Of a stretch of DNA of 21,050 nucleotides, positions 8,701 to 14,316 are shown piece after piece. The translations under genes and the position numbers were made by a program. A model generated the notes under the pieces. The model did no database searches. It saw only the letters and a list, made by a program, of their open reading frames with translations, and was not told the DNA's origin. Positions within the stretch are counted from its first letter, which is position 1; each line of letters opens with the position of its first letter. The DNA comes from an uncultured Collinsella sp. (GTDB lineage: Bacteria > Actinomycetota > Coriobacteriia > Coriobacteriales > Coriobacteriaceae): contig CABUBS010000011.1 of the NCBI GenBank assembly GCA_902489855.1, forward strand, positions 1 through 21,050, in the 5' to 3' direction.

Positions 8701-9389
8701 CCGGTTTGACGACGTTGACGGCGGCGGTGGACGGCACGGCGCTGTCCAAGCAGGTCGACGTTCGCGTGTCTGCCGAGGCAGTGCGACCGGCGCGACCGGT
8801 GGCGACGATTGGTGCGACGACGTTTGGTGCATGGTCGCCCAAGGAGAACTACATTACGGTGCCCAAGGGCACGAAGCTGGAGCTTTCTGCCGAGGATGGC
8901 ACGACGATTTGGTACACCACCAACGACACCTGCCCCTGCCGTGACGAAGGCCGCGTAAAGTACACCGAGCCTATTGCGCTCGATAGCAACATGTATGTGC
9001 GCATTGCGGCACAGCGCCCTGGCATGTCGTACAGCGAGTATTCCGAGCGTCTGAACATTACGATTACGGTGACCGATGAGCCGGCGCCTGAGCCGACGCC
9101 CGATCCCGGTCTGAAGCCGGCGCCTGAGCCGACGCCTGACGGCGGCGAGCAGGGTGGCGGTACGGATGGCTCTGGTGGCGCCGGGGTCCCTGCGGGCAGT
9201 TCGACTTCGACGACGACCACGGTGACGACGAACAAGTCCAAGGGTAAGGGCAAGAACGGCAAGAAGTCCGGTGGCACGGAGCTTGCCGGCACGGGTGACT
9301 CCGCCGCGATGACGGTCGCTGCCCTGGGCATCGCCGGTGCAACCGTTGCCGCAGCCGGCATCGCCGCGACCAAGCGCCGCAAGCATTAG
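2769..9389 (+). CDS. Giant LxxTG-anchored BspA-type leucine-rich-repeat adhesin
   Basis: This is a 2206-aa cell-wall surface protein. The ATG at 2769 is preferred to an in-frame TTG at 2745 because AGGAAAGGA (2754-2762) lies 6 nt before it and the signal peptide (RLTVAAVTLTMVTG, cleavage near AFA/ET) starts there. Residues about 175-415 are BspA/TpLRR repeats (for example LPDSVEELKSYAF, VPGTVERIERNAF). The middle holds Ig-like stretches, then a long, largely helical region (about 1140-1700) with an acidic hinge and a hydrophobic segment near 1600-1627. Residues about 1707-1797 resemble a carboxypeptidase-regulatory-like domain (ATGADGAYNWNTPTGWYQV). An SbsA-like Ig domain, a Big-type Ig domain (about 1904-2002) and a chitobiase-C-terminal-like domain (about 2008-2102, TIWYTTNDTCPC) follow. 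A Pro/Gly/Thr stalk leads to LAGTG (2172-2176), a hydrophobic stretch and KRRKH. This order is familiar from large gut-commensal surface proteins. The ligand is unknown. Confidence 0.9.
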   Translation: MRWTTVRALCCRLTVAAVTLTMVTGSLPTGAFAETLTTDGAFVQTDNGQVADAAPADSADAQTSGSASADLAADAGAAGPTVLDADDTPTPPASEIASAAGLTGAGQTESTPVGTLATDLVEGKELAEQQKQEETAEAEATWNEDLGLWMTSKGATGVKDEYDDGYVAGEQTPAQYYFSIDSLTNEISIEYGDAGITTLEAPSTIDDKNVVSLTGMGSAALTSITFAPNSHVRSVGGLGGSSIKEIALPDSVEELKSYAFYKSKTLQTVTWPNNAAFTTIPEQAFKECEQLDDKVVATLPPSVKTIDYLAFAYCGVPQFYVSDTTVLTFTQINVPGTVERIERNAFDGCSHVSSVTIGDGVKYIGAHAFASLDPAIAGKEIVLPKSVEMIEWGAFENTRYGNETNHNAVALRVMNPDLQFGEAGYPGDYNERVTIDGVTYAIPFSEGQTIYAYATDSAGNPSMVKKLADAVADCKDSVDSSKPAYTFEWMGEAAQVTGKLPQRATATLVQAGQSTPLAVGDDGSFTADALSKTAATLRISLSGYYDMVLARPGDQMTGTWNIGEIKAEDFTKIPTSRAIELNVAYLEPVAGQDKTERIELDSLDNIDLTVKSGGKTLKPAKGDKENDFRIQGTALVVSQAIADADQDLEITLEPKDSLKLGGATATVKPSAGKVDIDLKPWGTATVTTKGDYQGANRVLVFRTSDGKLVADGVTYLMGYEDDGTTPIMKAETPRLKAGSYTIVAFNKTSYEIQATSYSTFSRLGLTVGKHIAQKQVKIEDGKQLDVTLDVPAFDAETYRAERGLTAGSVIAESPAVTGVETELRIHYELKDSQAAKIEIPLAKDAVEDVSAGAREAGASSDAMWAGTTWEGDNLVLDMKKSAGADVFVRFKPKAAGAYAISPLITLGEVTLPLGSTTLEVSGSRIEVDSTDVHGLLGNVAYVYAAPGKSVQLTVGTGASAAKYTGKTNKLGRAKIEYDLPQDTLAAERVTLEARVGSTDVAAAAAEVTARNYVRYVPGASVWNFDVTYRGGTQNLVKDGKDTGKSLWTFHHLPQKKNAYWTFDITLEVGNEEAADTLDLYVDCVDGKTVTIPLTQKSREGTRVRYVAEYVDEGYLKLLDEFNRANDSTYVNCGNFEQIFMPQTYRISNAQLMTMLSFDANASAKKHSAAAEERQQEFSNAVQQWHEYMMDNSFNDVDEAFNDAIDQMVADAFAEEDENGKEDEAQGGAARKARRAPAASDGEGDDAGNDEAAQFAAELKAAVGGSAALLTQQGDSYGVNVDKMIFEDAYGTSEDWYQELAAAQGSNAADAAAIKELVDHASRAEFIAQQAEDLVGQSMGIGQLNQYGSWNDATAAALNKCAGIKASEYNGQSTSGFNDLGQALGSSLSYKAADDDTVKGFKVAAPDGEQTAYIESEFIENSNNNKNQALLFNSIAMQCDILDDLYDNWNVVHSLNNSKVRGWLMAWKRNGDVSAHMKLIRTIRSLKSYKIECEMFGQVFKTDAWKAAGQAFPAATQGIGIFTGIYGVNDASKNWENVNVRMQKVKGEREGYELQHTRLLAKPEKTEDDWKCISALRDAMEKARAFEDLLHRQLCHDSTDVAVGSIMTIAGVLTAGSAGTVVGAAYDAASTSVGSERAIKLTNAECAYDVACEQVERACQNRITVNWGELTDTEVYKANKDGLISDEKMQSIFEARYRNVAAKAAPDPAGVVYEGLLSNTVEGATVELWSADDAAGTNAVRWDAEEYEQDNPLATGADGAYNWNTPTGWYQVRVTKDGYEEARSAWLRVPPIQTEVNIGLASTAAPEVASAHAYTDCVEVEFAQYMDASDDTLAALCAQGLGDVTYTWLDKQDDPNGKPLSRVLRIRYADACEVGSTVSFELDGARNYAGTAMARWASGELVVGVRADKLKLNVEQAVTMLEGSDFELVAHVTDKAGKPFAGAKVSVGLESSAICSVDANQAVTGEDGAATFVLHGALPGLTTLTAAVDGTALSKQVDVRVSAEAVRPARPVATIGATTFGAWSPKENYITVPKGTKLELSAEDGTTIWYTTNDTCPCRDEGRVKYTEPIALDSNMYVRIAAQRPGMSYSEYSERLNITITVTDEPAPEPTPDPGLKPAPEPTPDGGEQGGGTDGSGGAGVPAGSSTSTTTTVTTNKSKGKGKNGKKSGGTELAGTGDSAAMTVAALGIAGATVAAAGIAATKRRKH

Positions 9390-9426
9390 AGCTGGGTGAC
9401 GGCTCTCGTTCTCGGCCTCAGTAAAA

Positions 9427-9642
9427 TCTCGATCTGTAACACCAAACTGCCCAAAACGGCTCTAGATGTTACAGATTGAGATGAACCGAATGGCCGCCAA
9501 TCTAATGTCTCGATCTGTAACACCAGGCGGGGAATTTGACCTCTAACTGTTACAGATTGAGATGAACAGGTGGATGTTCGCACAATATCTTGATCTGTAA
9601 CAACTACAAGGCTCAACAGGGTCTAACTGTTACAGATTGAGA
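9427..9642 (+). repeat. Array 2: three hairpins of the same 15-bp inverted repeat
   Basis: Six copies of the array 1 repeat, alternating in orientation, start at 9427, 9467, 9508, 9548, 9588 and 9628 (steps 40, 41, 40, 40, 40). All loops are 25 nt. The left arms vary (TCTCGATC, TCTTGATC) but still pair with GATTGAGA through G-U. The array begins 37 nt after the adhesin's stop, the same position as array 1 after its gene. The single 41-nt step is at the same place in both arrays, and loops and spacers align in order, so the arrays are paralogous and differ by one 80-bp unit. Confidence 0.97.
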
Positions 9643-9676
9643 CAAACGCCGGAATTGGTTTGCCGACCAGTCCCCA

Positions 9677-9711
9677 ACCACCACAAAGGTGCCTGTCCCC
9701 TTTGTGGTAGT
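9677..9711. repeat. Second GGTGCCTGTC hairpin (REP-like)
   Basis: The stem CCACAAAGG/CCTTTGTGG (9681-9689 with 9699-9707), with a few more outer pairs, encloses TGCCTGTCC. An outer GCCGAC/GTCGGC pair (9662-9667 with 9710-9715) extends the fold. It matches the element at 2629-2663 and again directly follows an inverted-repeat array. It may act as the adhesin's terminator although no T run follows. Confidence 0.7.
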
Positions 9712-9723
9712 CGGCCGGCATAG

Positions 9724-9761
9724 AAAAAGTCCCCGCCGGGCGTGTGCTCGACGGGGACTTT
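9724..9761 (-). terminator. Intrinsic terminator of nfnAB
   Basis: The 10-bp stem AAAGTCCCCG/CGGGGACTTT (9726-9735 with 9752-9761), read on the minus strand, runs into TTTTTC. It lies about 30 nt beyond the nfnB stop codon and faces the end of the adhesin region, so the two convergent units end here. Confidence 0.88.
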
Positions 9762-9789
9762 GCCGTTTGGTAGCTAGCGCTGCGGATGA

Positions 9790-11199
9790 TTACTCGCCCA
9801 GTAGGCTCTTGGTGATGGAAGCGGCGGCCTTCTTGCCGGCGCCCATCGCCAGAATGACCGTAGCGGCACCGGTGACGATGTCGCCGCCGGCCCAGATACG
9901 GGGATCGGTGGTCTGGCCGGTCTCCTCGTCGGCAACAATGTAGCCCCACTTGTTGAGCTCCATCTTGCCGCCGATCTTCTTTGCGAAGGGGTTGGCGTTG
10001 GTGCCGATAGCCGAGATCGCGACGTCGCAGGGGATCTCCTCGATGGCGCCCTCGATGGGCACCGGGCGACGACGGCCGGACTCGTCAGGCTCGCCGAGCT
10101 CCATCTTCTGGACCTTGACGGCGCACACGGAGCCGTCCTCGCCAGCGACAAACTCGAGCGGGGAGACGAGCGGCAGAACCTCGACGCCCTCGGCCTTGGC
10201 ATGGTGCAGCTCGGCGCGACGGCAGGGCATCTCGTCCTCGGTACGGCGGTAGGCGATGATGGCGTGCTCGGCGCCCAGACGCTTGGCGGTGCGGACGGCG
10301 TCCATAGCCACGTTGCCGCCACCAAAGACGACGACGTTCTTGCCGTGCTTGGTGGGGGTGTCGTACTCGGGGAACTTGTTGGCCTTCATCAGGTTCACGC
10401 GGGTGAGGTACTCGTTCGCGAAGAAGACGTTGGGCAGGTTCTCGCCGGGGACGTTGAGGAACTTGGGCAGGCCAGCGCCGGTCGCCACGTAGATGGCGTC
10501 GAAGCCCTGCTCGAACAGCTCCTCGGCCGTGGCCATGTTGCCCACGACGGAGTTGTACTCAAACTTGACGCCCATGTCCTCCAGGCCGTCAATCTCGCGC
10601 TTGACGACCGCCTTGGGCAGACGGAACTCGGGGATGCCGTAGACCAGCACGCCGCCGCCGGTGAAGAAGGCCTCAAAGACGGTAACGTCAAAGCCGTTGC
10701 GGGCGAGCTCGCCAGCGCAGGTGATGCCGGACGGGCCGGAGCCGACGACGGCGACCTTCTTGCCGTTCTTGGGAGCCATCTTGGGCGTGGAGGCGAGCTC
10801 GGGGCGGTCACCCAGGAAGCGCTCGAGCTGGCCGATGGCCACGGGCTCGGACTTCTTACCACGGATGCACTTGCCCTCGCACTGGTTCTCCTGCGGGCAG
10901 ACGCGGCCGCAGATGGCGGGAAGCATGGAGTCCTCGCGGATGGTATCGAGGGCGCCGCCGAAGTCCTTCTCGCGGATCTGCTCGATAAAGCGGGGGATGT
11001 TGATGTTGACGGGGCAGCCCTCAACACAGAACGGCTTCTTGCAGTTGAGGCAGCGCTCGGCCTCGGCCAGCGCCATCTCCTCGGTGAAGCCCTTGTCGAC
11101 GGGGCGGAAGTCGCAGGCGCGCTCGGCAGCCGGCTCCTCGTTATCGGGGGTGCGGGGCGACTTCATATCGGCAACGAAACGACCGTTAACTAGTGGCAT
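9790..11199 (-). CDS. nfnB: NADH-dependent ferredoxin:NADP+ oxidoreductase, large subunit
   Basis: The 469-aa protein belongs to the family shared by NfnB and the glutamate synthase small subunit. With NfnA it would bifurcate electrons in the cytoplasm, balancing NADH, NADPH and reduced ferredoxin. The N-terminus has two four-cysteine clusters for [4Fe-4S] centres (C50, C53, C58, C62 and C97, C101, C107, C111). GSGPSG (153-158) binds FAD, and FGGGNVAMD further on fits NADPH binding. It ends with the family's WAGGDIVTGAATVI motif. Length is normal (about 465). Its ATG overlaps the end of nfnA by 10 nt, a sign of translational coupling. Homologues are often labelled GltD or GltA; the adjacent NfnA partner and the absence of a large glutamate synthase subunit favour NfnB. 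Confidence 0.9.
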   Translation of the reverse strand: MPLVNGRFVADMKSPRTPDNEEPAAERACDFRPVDKGFTEEMALAEAERCLNCKKPFCVEGCPVNINIPRFIEQIREKDFGGALDTIREDSMLPAICGRVCPQENQCEGKCIRGKKSEPVAIGQLERFLGDRPELASTPKMAPKNGKKVAVVGSGPSGITCAGELARNGFDVTVFEAFFTGGGVLVYGIPEFRLPKAVVKREIDGLEDMGVKFEYNSVVGNMATAEELFEQGFDAIYVATGAGLPKFLNVPGENLPNVFFANEYLTRVNLMKANKFPEYDTPTKHGKNVVVFGGGNVAMDAVRTAKRLGAEHAIIAYRRTEDEMPCRRAELHHAKAEGVEVLPLVSPLEFVAGEDGSVCAVKVQKMELGEPDESGRRRPVPIEGAIEEIPCDVAISAIGTNANPFAKKIGGKMELNKWGYIVADEETGQTTDPRIWAGGDIVTGAATVILAMGAGKKAAASITKSLLGE

Positions 11200-12029
11200 G
11201 CGCAGCTCTTTTCCTCATAGGCCTTGAGGGACTCGCCCTCTTCGGAACGGTAAGCGGCCTGGCGGGCACGAAGGTCATCCCAGTCGACCAGGGTGGCATC
11301 GAAGTCGGGGCCGTCGACGCAAGCGAACTTGGTCACGCCGCCCACCTCGACGCGGCAGCAGCCGCACATACCGGTGCCGTCAACCATGATGGGGTTGAGG
11401 GACGCGGTGATGGGGGTGTCGTATTTCTGGGCGGTGAGGGTCGAGAACTTCATCATCGGAACGGGGCCGACGCAGAAGACCTGGCTCACGGCCTTGTCCT
11501 GCAGCAGGCGCTCCAGCGGAGCGGTGACAACGCCCTGCTCGCCGTAGGAGCCGTCGTCAGTGGTGATGTGGATGTGGTCCTCGTCGAGGAGCTCGCGGAA
11601 CTGGTCCTCCATGAGCAGGAGGTCCTTGGTGCGGGCGCCCATGATGGCGTGCACCTCGTGGCCGGTCTCGACCAGGTGCTTGGCGACCGGGAAGGCAATT
11701 GCCAGGCCGACGCCGCCGCCAATGACGGCGCAGGGGCCCTCTGCCATCTCGGTGGGAACGCCCAGCGGGCCCACGACGTCGCGCAGCGACTCGCCGGCCT
11801 CGTAGGTGGACAGCATCTCGGTGGTCTTGCCGATCACCATGAAGATGAACTCGACCCAGCCCTCGTCACCGTTCCAGCCGGCCAGGGTAAACGGGACGCG
11901 CTCGCCCGTCTCGTTGGCGCGAACCATGAGGAACTGTCCAGCGTGCGCATGTTTGGCGATTGCAGGCGCCTCGATGCGGAACTTGAACACCTTCTCCGAG
12001 AACTGCGTCTTCTCCAGGATCTTATACAT
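11190..12029 (-). CDS. nfnA: NADH-dependent ferredoxin:NADP+ oxidoreductase, small subunit
   Basis: The 279-aa flavoprotein resembles PyrK and sulfide dehydrogenase subunit B. It carries the FAD and NAD(H) site of the Nfn complex and hands electrons to NfnB. RVPFTLAGW (44-52) fits the flavin-binding site and GGGVGLAIAFP (104-114) the nucleotide-binding loop. C222, C224, C225 and C237, in MCGCCRV and FACVDGPDFD, ligate a [2Fe-2S] cluster; this C-terminal block is typical of NfnA/SudB. The start is supported by GAGAGGGG 4 nt before the ATG. It is first in a two-gene operon with nfnB, with a TATAAT box about 105 nt upstream. A free-standing dihydroorotate dehydrogenase subunit is less likely because no pyrD is adjacent. 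Confidence 0.9.
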   Translation of the reverse strand: MYKILEKTQFSEKVFKFRIEAPAIAKHAHAGQFLMVRANETGERVPFTLAGWNGDEGWVEFIFMVIGKTTEMLSTYEAGESLRDVVGPLGVPTEMAEGPCAVIGGGVGLAIAFPVAKHLVETGHEVHAIMGARTKDLLLMEDQFRELLDEDHIHITTDDGSYGEQGVVTAPLERLLQDKAVSQVFCVGPVPMMKFSTLTAQKYDTPITASLNPIMVDGTGMCGCCRVEVGGVTKFACVDGPDFDATLVDWDDLRARQAAYRSEEGESLKAYEEKSCACH

Positions 12030-12095
12030 AGAACCCCTCTCTTGTTAGGGCGGCCGAACCGTGCCTCCACGGAAATGGACGGTAGCCCGAGTAAA

Positions 12096-12140
12096 ACCGT
12101 ACGCGCACAGGCGTTGTGCAGGCATACGGTGCAAATTATA
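12096..12140 (-). promoter_or_regulatory. nfnAB promoter -10 and leader hairpin
   Basis: On the minus strand a perfect TATAAT lies at 12140-12135; no good -35 was found at 16-18 nt. The transcript should begin near 12128. At or next to that point is a hairpin (ACCGTA/TACGGT at 12096-12101 and 12125-12130, with inner GCACA/TGTGC), followed at once by TTTT. The leader then runs about 65 nt to the nfnA ribosome site. A start-site stabilising hairpin or a small attenuator would both fit. No Rex-type TTGTGAA...TTCACAA site was seen. Confidence 0.55.
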
Positions 12141-12214
12141 CCCTCATGGCAATGTCGCTTACGTGTATCTTCGGCGGTTGGGAGCAGGGTTTATCCACTT
12201 TGGCCTACCAAAGG

Positions 12215-12390
12215 GGGAGAGGTTTATTTTGGTCGGTTTTATCAGGTAAAACGGCAAAGGGGGCCGGCCTCGGGTTGTGATGAGGCCGGCCCCCTTTGGA
12301 GCGTTATGCATGTATGTCGGCGCGCGGTTGATTGCGATGCCGCAACTGGGGCGTTTCCGCAGGTAAAACCTGCCAAAATAAACCTGTCCC
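12215..12390. repeat. Inverted pair of REP-like repeats flanking a strong hairpin
   Basis: A 27-bp sequence at 12215-12241 recurs inverted at 12364-12390 with 24 of 27 matches; the core GGTTTATTTTGG is identical (12221-12232 against 12373-12384). The outer end reads GGGASAGG. The right copy also contains a palindrome, GCAGGTAAAACCTGC (12359-12373). Together the copies bracket the terminator hairpin at 12255-12298. This is the layout of a BIME or miniature inverted-repeat element in the nfnA-pth gap. No transposase gene is present. Confidence 0.7.
12255..12298 (-). terminator. Strong 17-bp hairpin downstream of pth
   Basis: A perfect 17-bp GC-rich stem (12255-12271 with 12282-12298) encloses a 10-nt loop. 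Read on the minus strand it is followed by GCCGTTTTACC, a weak T tract. It lies about 106 nt past the pth stop and upstream of the nfnA promoter, so it probably insulates the two units. It may belong to the surrounding inverted-repeat element rather than being a dedicated terminator. Confidence 0.7.
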
Positions 12391-12403
12391 TAAATAGTAG
12401 GTT

Positions 12404-13033
12404 CTAGTGCTTGCCGTTGGCGGAAGCGGCGCCGTTTACGTGATCGCGGGCGTAGATTACGCCGTGGACGATGGCCAGACCGGCGGCATCTGCGGCGCGG
12501 GCGCAGGTGTCCTGGAAATCCTCGGCCTCGCGGGCGCGCAGCTGCTTAAGCACGTAGTCGGCGACGGCCATCTTACCGGGAGGGTTGCCGATGCCGGTGC
12601 GGATGCGGCTGAAGTCGCGGCTGCCCATCTTGTCGATGATGGAGCGCAGGCCGTTGTGACCGGCATGGCCTCCGCCCACCTTGACGCGCACGTCACCGGC
12701 GGGAATGTCGAGCTCGTCGTGGATCACGAGCAGCTCCTCGGCCTTGATTTTGTACTCGCGGCAGAGCTTGGAGATGGGACCGCCCGAGGTATTCATGTAT
12801 GACTGCGGCTTGACCAGTACAATCTGGCGCTTGCCTCCCTCTTCCTCGGGATCGTTGATGTTGATGAGCGCGACCTCGGCGCCTGCCTGGTTTTTCCAGT
12901 ACGTGACACCGGCCTGACGGGCCAACTCGTCGATTGCTTTGAAGCCAGCGTTGTGGCGGGTCTCGGCATACTCATCGCCAGGGTTGCCAAGCCCGGCAAC
13001 CATGCGAATCTTAAGCGGCTGTGCAGCTGCCAT
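12404..13033 (-). CDS. pth: Peptidyl-tRNA hydrolase
   Basis: The 209-aa enzyme frees tRNA from prematurely released peptidyl-tRNA in the cytoplasm. GLGNPGDEYAETRHNAGF (14-31) carries the conserved Asn17 and the catalytic His27. KPQSYMNTSG and HDELDIPAG...GGGHAGHNGLRS complete the Pth family signature, with the catalytic Asp in the latter. The start at 13033 is chosen because AAAGGA lies 5 nt before it; an upstream in-frame ATG at 13054 would add seven residues without a comparable site. It is last in the glmU, prs, pth cluster, an order close to that in many Gram-positives. The gap to prs holds a large nested hairpin. Confidence 0.95.
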   Translation of the reverse strand: MAAAQPLKIRMVAGLGNPGDEYAETRHNAGFKAIDELARQAGVTYWKNQAGAEVALININDPEEEGGKRQIVLVKPQSYMNTSGGPISKLCREYKIKAEELLVIHDELDIPAGDVRVKVGGGHAGHNGLRSIIDKMGSRDFSRIRTGIGNPPGKMAVADYVLKQLRAREAEDFQDTCARAADAAGLAIVHGVIYARDHVNGAASANGKH

Positions 13034-13149
13034 GTTCGTCCTTTCGTTACACATAAAAGTTCAGTCAACGACAAAGGCTACCACGCCCGCCGAAGGCGAG
13101 GAAAGGTTGCAGCAAAGTCATTTCAGAAAACAGCTGCCCCGAGACAGCA

Positions 13150-13254
13150 GGAAGCCCCGGACACGCCGGGAGGGGTTATCAAAGCGAACATCCCGCAGCC
13201 GCAAAGCGGCGAGGACGTTCGCGTGATAACCCCGCAGGTGTGTCCGGGGCTTCC
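13150..13254. repeat. 105-nt nested hairpin between prs and pth
   Basis: Successive arms pair around one centre: 13150-13164 with 13240-13254 (15 bp, GGAAGCCCCGGACAC), 13172-13181 with 13224-13233 (10 bp, GGGGTTATCA), 13184-13193 with 13213-13222 (one mismatch) and 13198-13202 with 13206-13210 (GCCGC AAA GCGGC). About 39 pairs form with small internal loops. It starts 24 nt after the prs stop. No T run follows on either strand, so a simple intrinsic terminator is doubtful. An mRNA stabiliser or processing site, a structured RNA or a decayed mobile element are possible. Confidence 0.85.
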
Positions 13255-13277
13255 GGAGGGATGCGAGGGTCGAGCGA

Positions 13278-14264
13278 CTACAGCGCGAAGTCGCCGCCGA
13301 CGAGCGTGGAGACGGGCTCCTCGTGGTAAACGGCGGAGATGGCCTGAGCGAACTCCTCGGCGACCGAGATGGTCTTGATCTTGCCGCCGACCTCGACGGG
13401 AATGGCGTCGGTGACGACGCACTCGACGATCGGGGCGTCGTTCAGACGCTCGATGGCCGGACCGGAGAAGATGCCGTGGGTGGCGCAGACGTAGATGTCG
13501 CCGGCGCCCATAGCCTTGAGCTCCTTGACGTTGGCGCACAGGGTGCCAGCGGTGTCGATCATGTCGTCGTTGATGATGCAGGTCTTGCCCTTGATGTCAC
13601 CGATGATGCCCATGACCTCGGCGGCGTTGTGGCGCGGACGGCCCTTGTGGGCGATGGCCAGGTCGCAGCCGAGCATGTCGGACAGCTTCTTGGCGGCCTT
13701 GGCGCGACCCACGTCGGGGGAGACGACAACCAGGTTGTCGGTGTCGAAGTGCATGTCGTTGTAGTACTGGCCAAACAGCGGCAGTGCGGATAGGTGGTTA
13801 ACCGGGATATCGAAGAAGCCCTGGATCTGGCCCTGGTGCAGGTCGAGGGTGATGATGCGGTTGACGCCGGCGCGCTCGAGCAGGTTGGCGACGAGGCGGG
13901 CGGTGATGGGCTCGCGCGGGCCGGCCTTGCGGTCCTGGCGGGCATAGCCGTAGTGGGTGATAACGGCGGTGATGGAGCGGGCGGATGCGCGCTTGGCAGC
14001 GTCGGTGGCGATGAGCAGCTCCATGAGCATGTCGTTGACGTTGCCGCCGGCCACGGACTGAATCAGGAAGACGTCGGCGCCGCGGACGGTCTCGTCGTAG
14101 CGGGCGTAAATCTCACCATTGGCGAACTGCTTTAGCGTAAGGCCCGAAAGCTCGACCCCAAGGTACTCAGCAATCTTCTGAGCGAGGGGACGGTTGGAGG
14201 AACCGGAATACACGCGGATGGACTTGCGCATATTCTCCGACTTCTCGGGATCATTAATCGGCAT
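13278..14264 (-). CDS. prs: Ribose-phosphate pyrophosphokinase
   Basis: The 328-aa enzyme makes PRPP from ribose 5-phosphate and ATP, feeding purine, pyrimidine, histidine, tryptophan and NAD synthesis. FANGEIYARYDETVRGADVF, the flexible-loop sequence YGYARQDRK and the PRPP-binding DDMIDTAGT (about 233-241) are characteristic. TLDLHQGQIQGFFDIPV is the conserved central block. The start has AAGGAG 7 nt upstream. Length is slightly above the usual 315-320 because of an N-terminal extension before RVYSGSSN. It lies between glmU and pth, a common Gram-positive neighbourhood; the ctc/rplY gene sometimes found there is absent. Confidence 0.97.
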   Translation of the reverse strand: MPINDPEKSENMRKSIRVYSGSSNRPLAQKIAEYLGVELSGLTLKQFANGEIYARYDETVRGADVFLIQSVAGGNVNDMLMELLIATDAAKRASARSITAVITHYGYARQDRKAGPREPITARLVANLLERAGVNRIITLDLHQGQIQGFFDIPVNHLSALPLFGQYYNDMHFDTDNLVVVSPDVGRAKAAKKLSDMLGCDLAIAHKGRPRHNAAEVMGIIGDIKGKTCIINDDMIDTAGTLCANVKELKAMGAGDIYVCATHGIFSGPAIERLNDAPIVECVVTDAIPVEVGGKIKTISVAEEFAQAISAVYHEEPVSTLVGGDFAL

Positions 14265-14310
14265 TACCCTTCTCCTTTATACATCGAATGCCATATAGAT
14301 GCCTTGTTGC

Positions 14311-14316
14311 ATTGTA
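14311..14316 (-). promoter_or_regulatory. Possible prs promoter -10
   Basis: On the minus strand TACAAT occurs here, about 50 nt before the prs start. It lies in the stretch downstream of the glmU terminator, so prs needs its own start or readthrough. The expected -35 position (CCCGAT) is poor. TTGCGCAGGT at 14390-14399 repeats the 10-mer seen in the two surface-protein promoter modules; its meaning here is unclear. Nothing else was recognised in 14265-14408. Confidence 0.35.

Noticed and set aside
4890..9386. 1498-codon open frame on the minus strand opposite the giant adhesin
   Set aside because: It is a shadow in high-GC DNA. The plus-strand frame has a signal peptide, recognisable domains, a ribosome site and a sorting signal, while the antisense product is His/Arg-rich with no recognisable family.
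9390..9789. Additional gene between the adhesin and nfnB
   Set aside because: The interval is filled by array 2, a REP-like hairpin and the nfnAB terminator; no frame with a ribosome site was found.
10201..11193. Long plus-strand open frame opposite nfnB
   Set aside because: It is antisense to a clearly conserved iron-sulfur flavoprotein and encodes low-complexity Gly/Val/Asp/Leu sequence. Similar shadows lie opposite nfnA, prs and glmU.
9790..11199. Glutamate synthase small subunit (GltD)
   Set aside because: The family is shared, but the neighbour is NfnA-type and no large glutamate synthase subunit is present, so NfnB is the better call.
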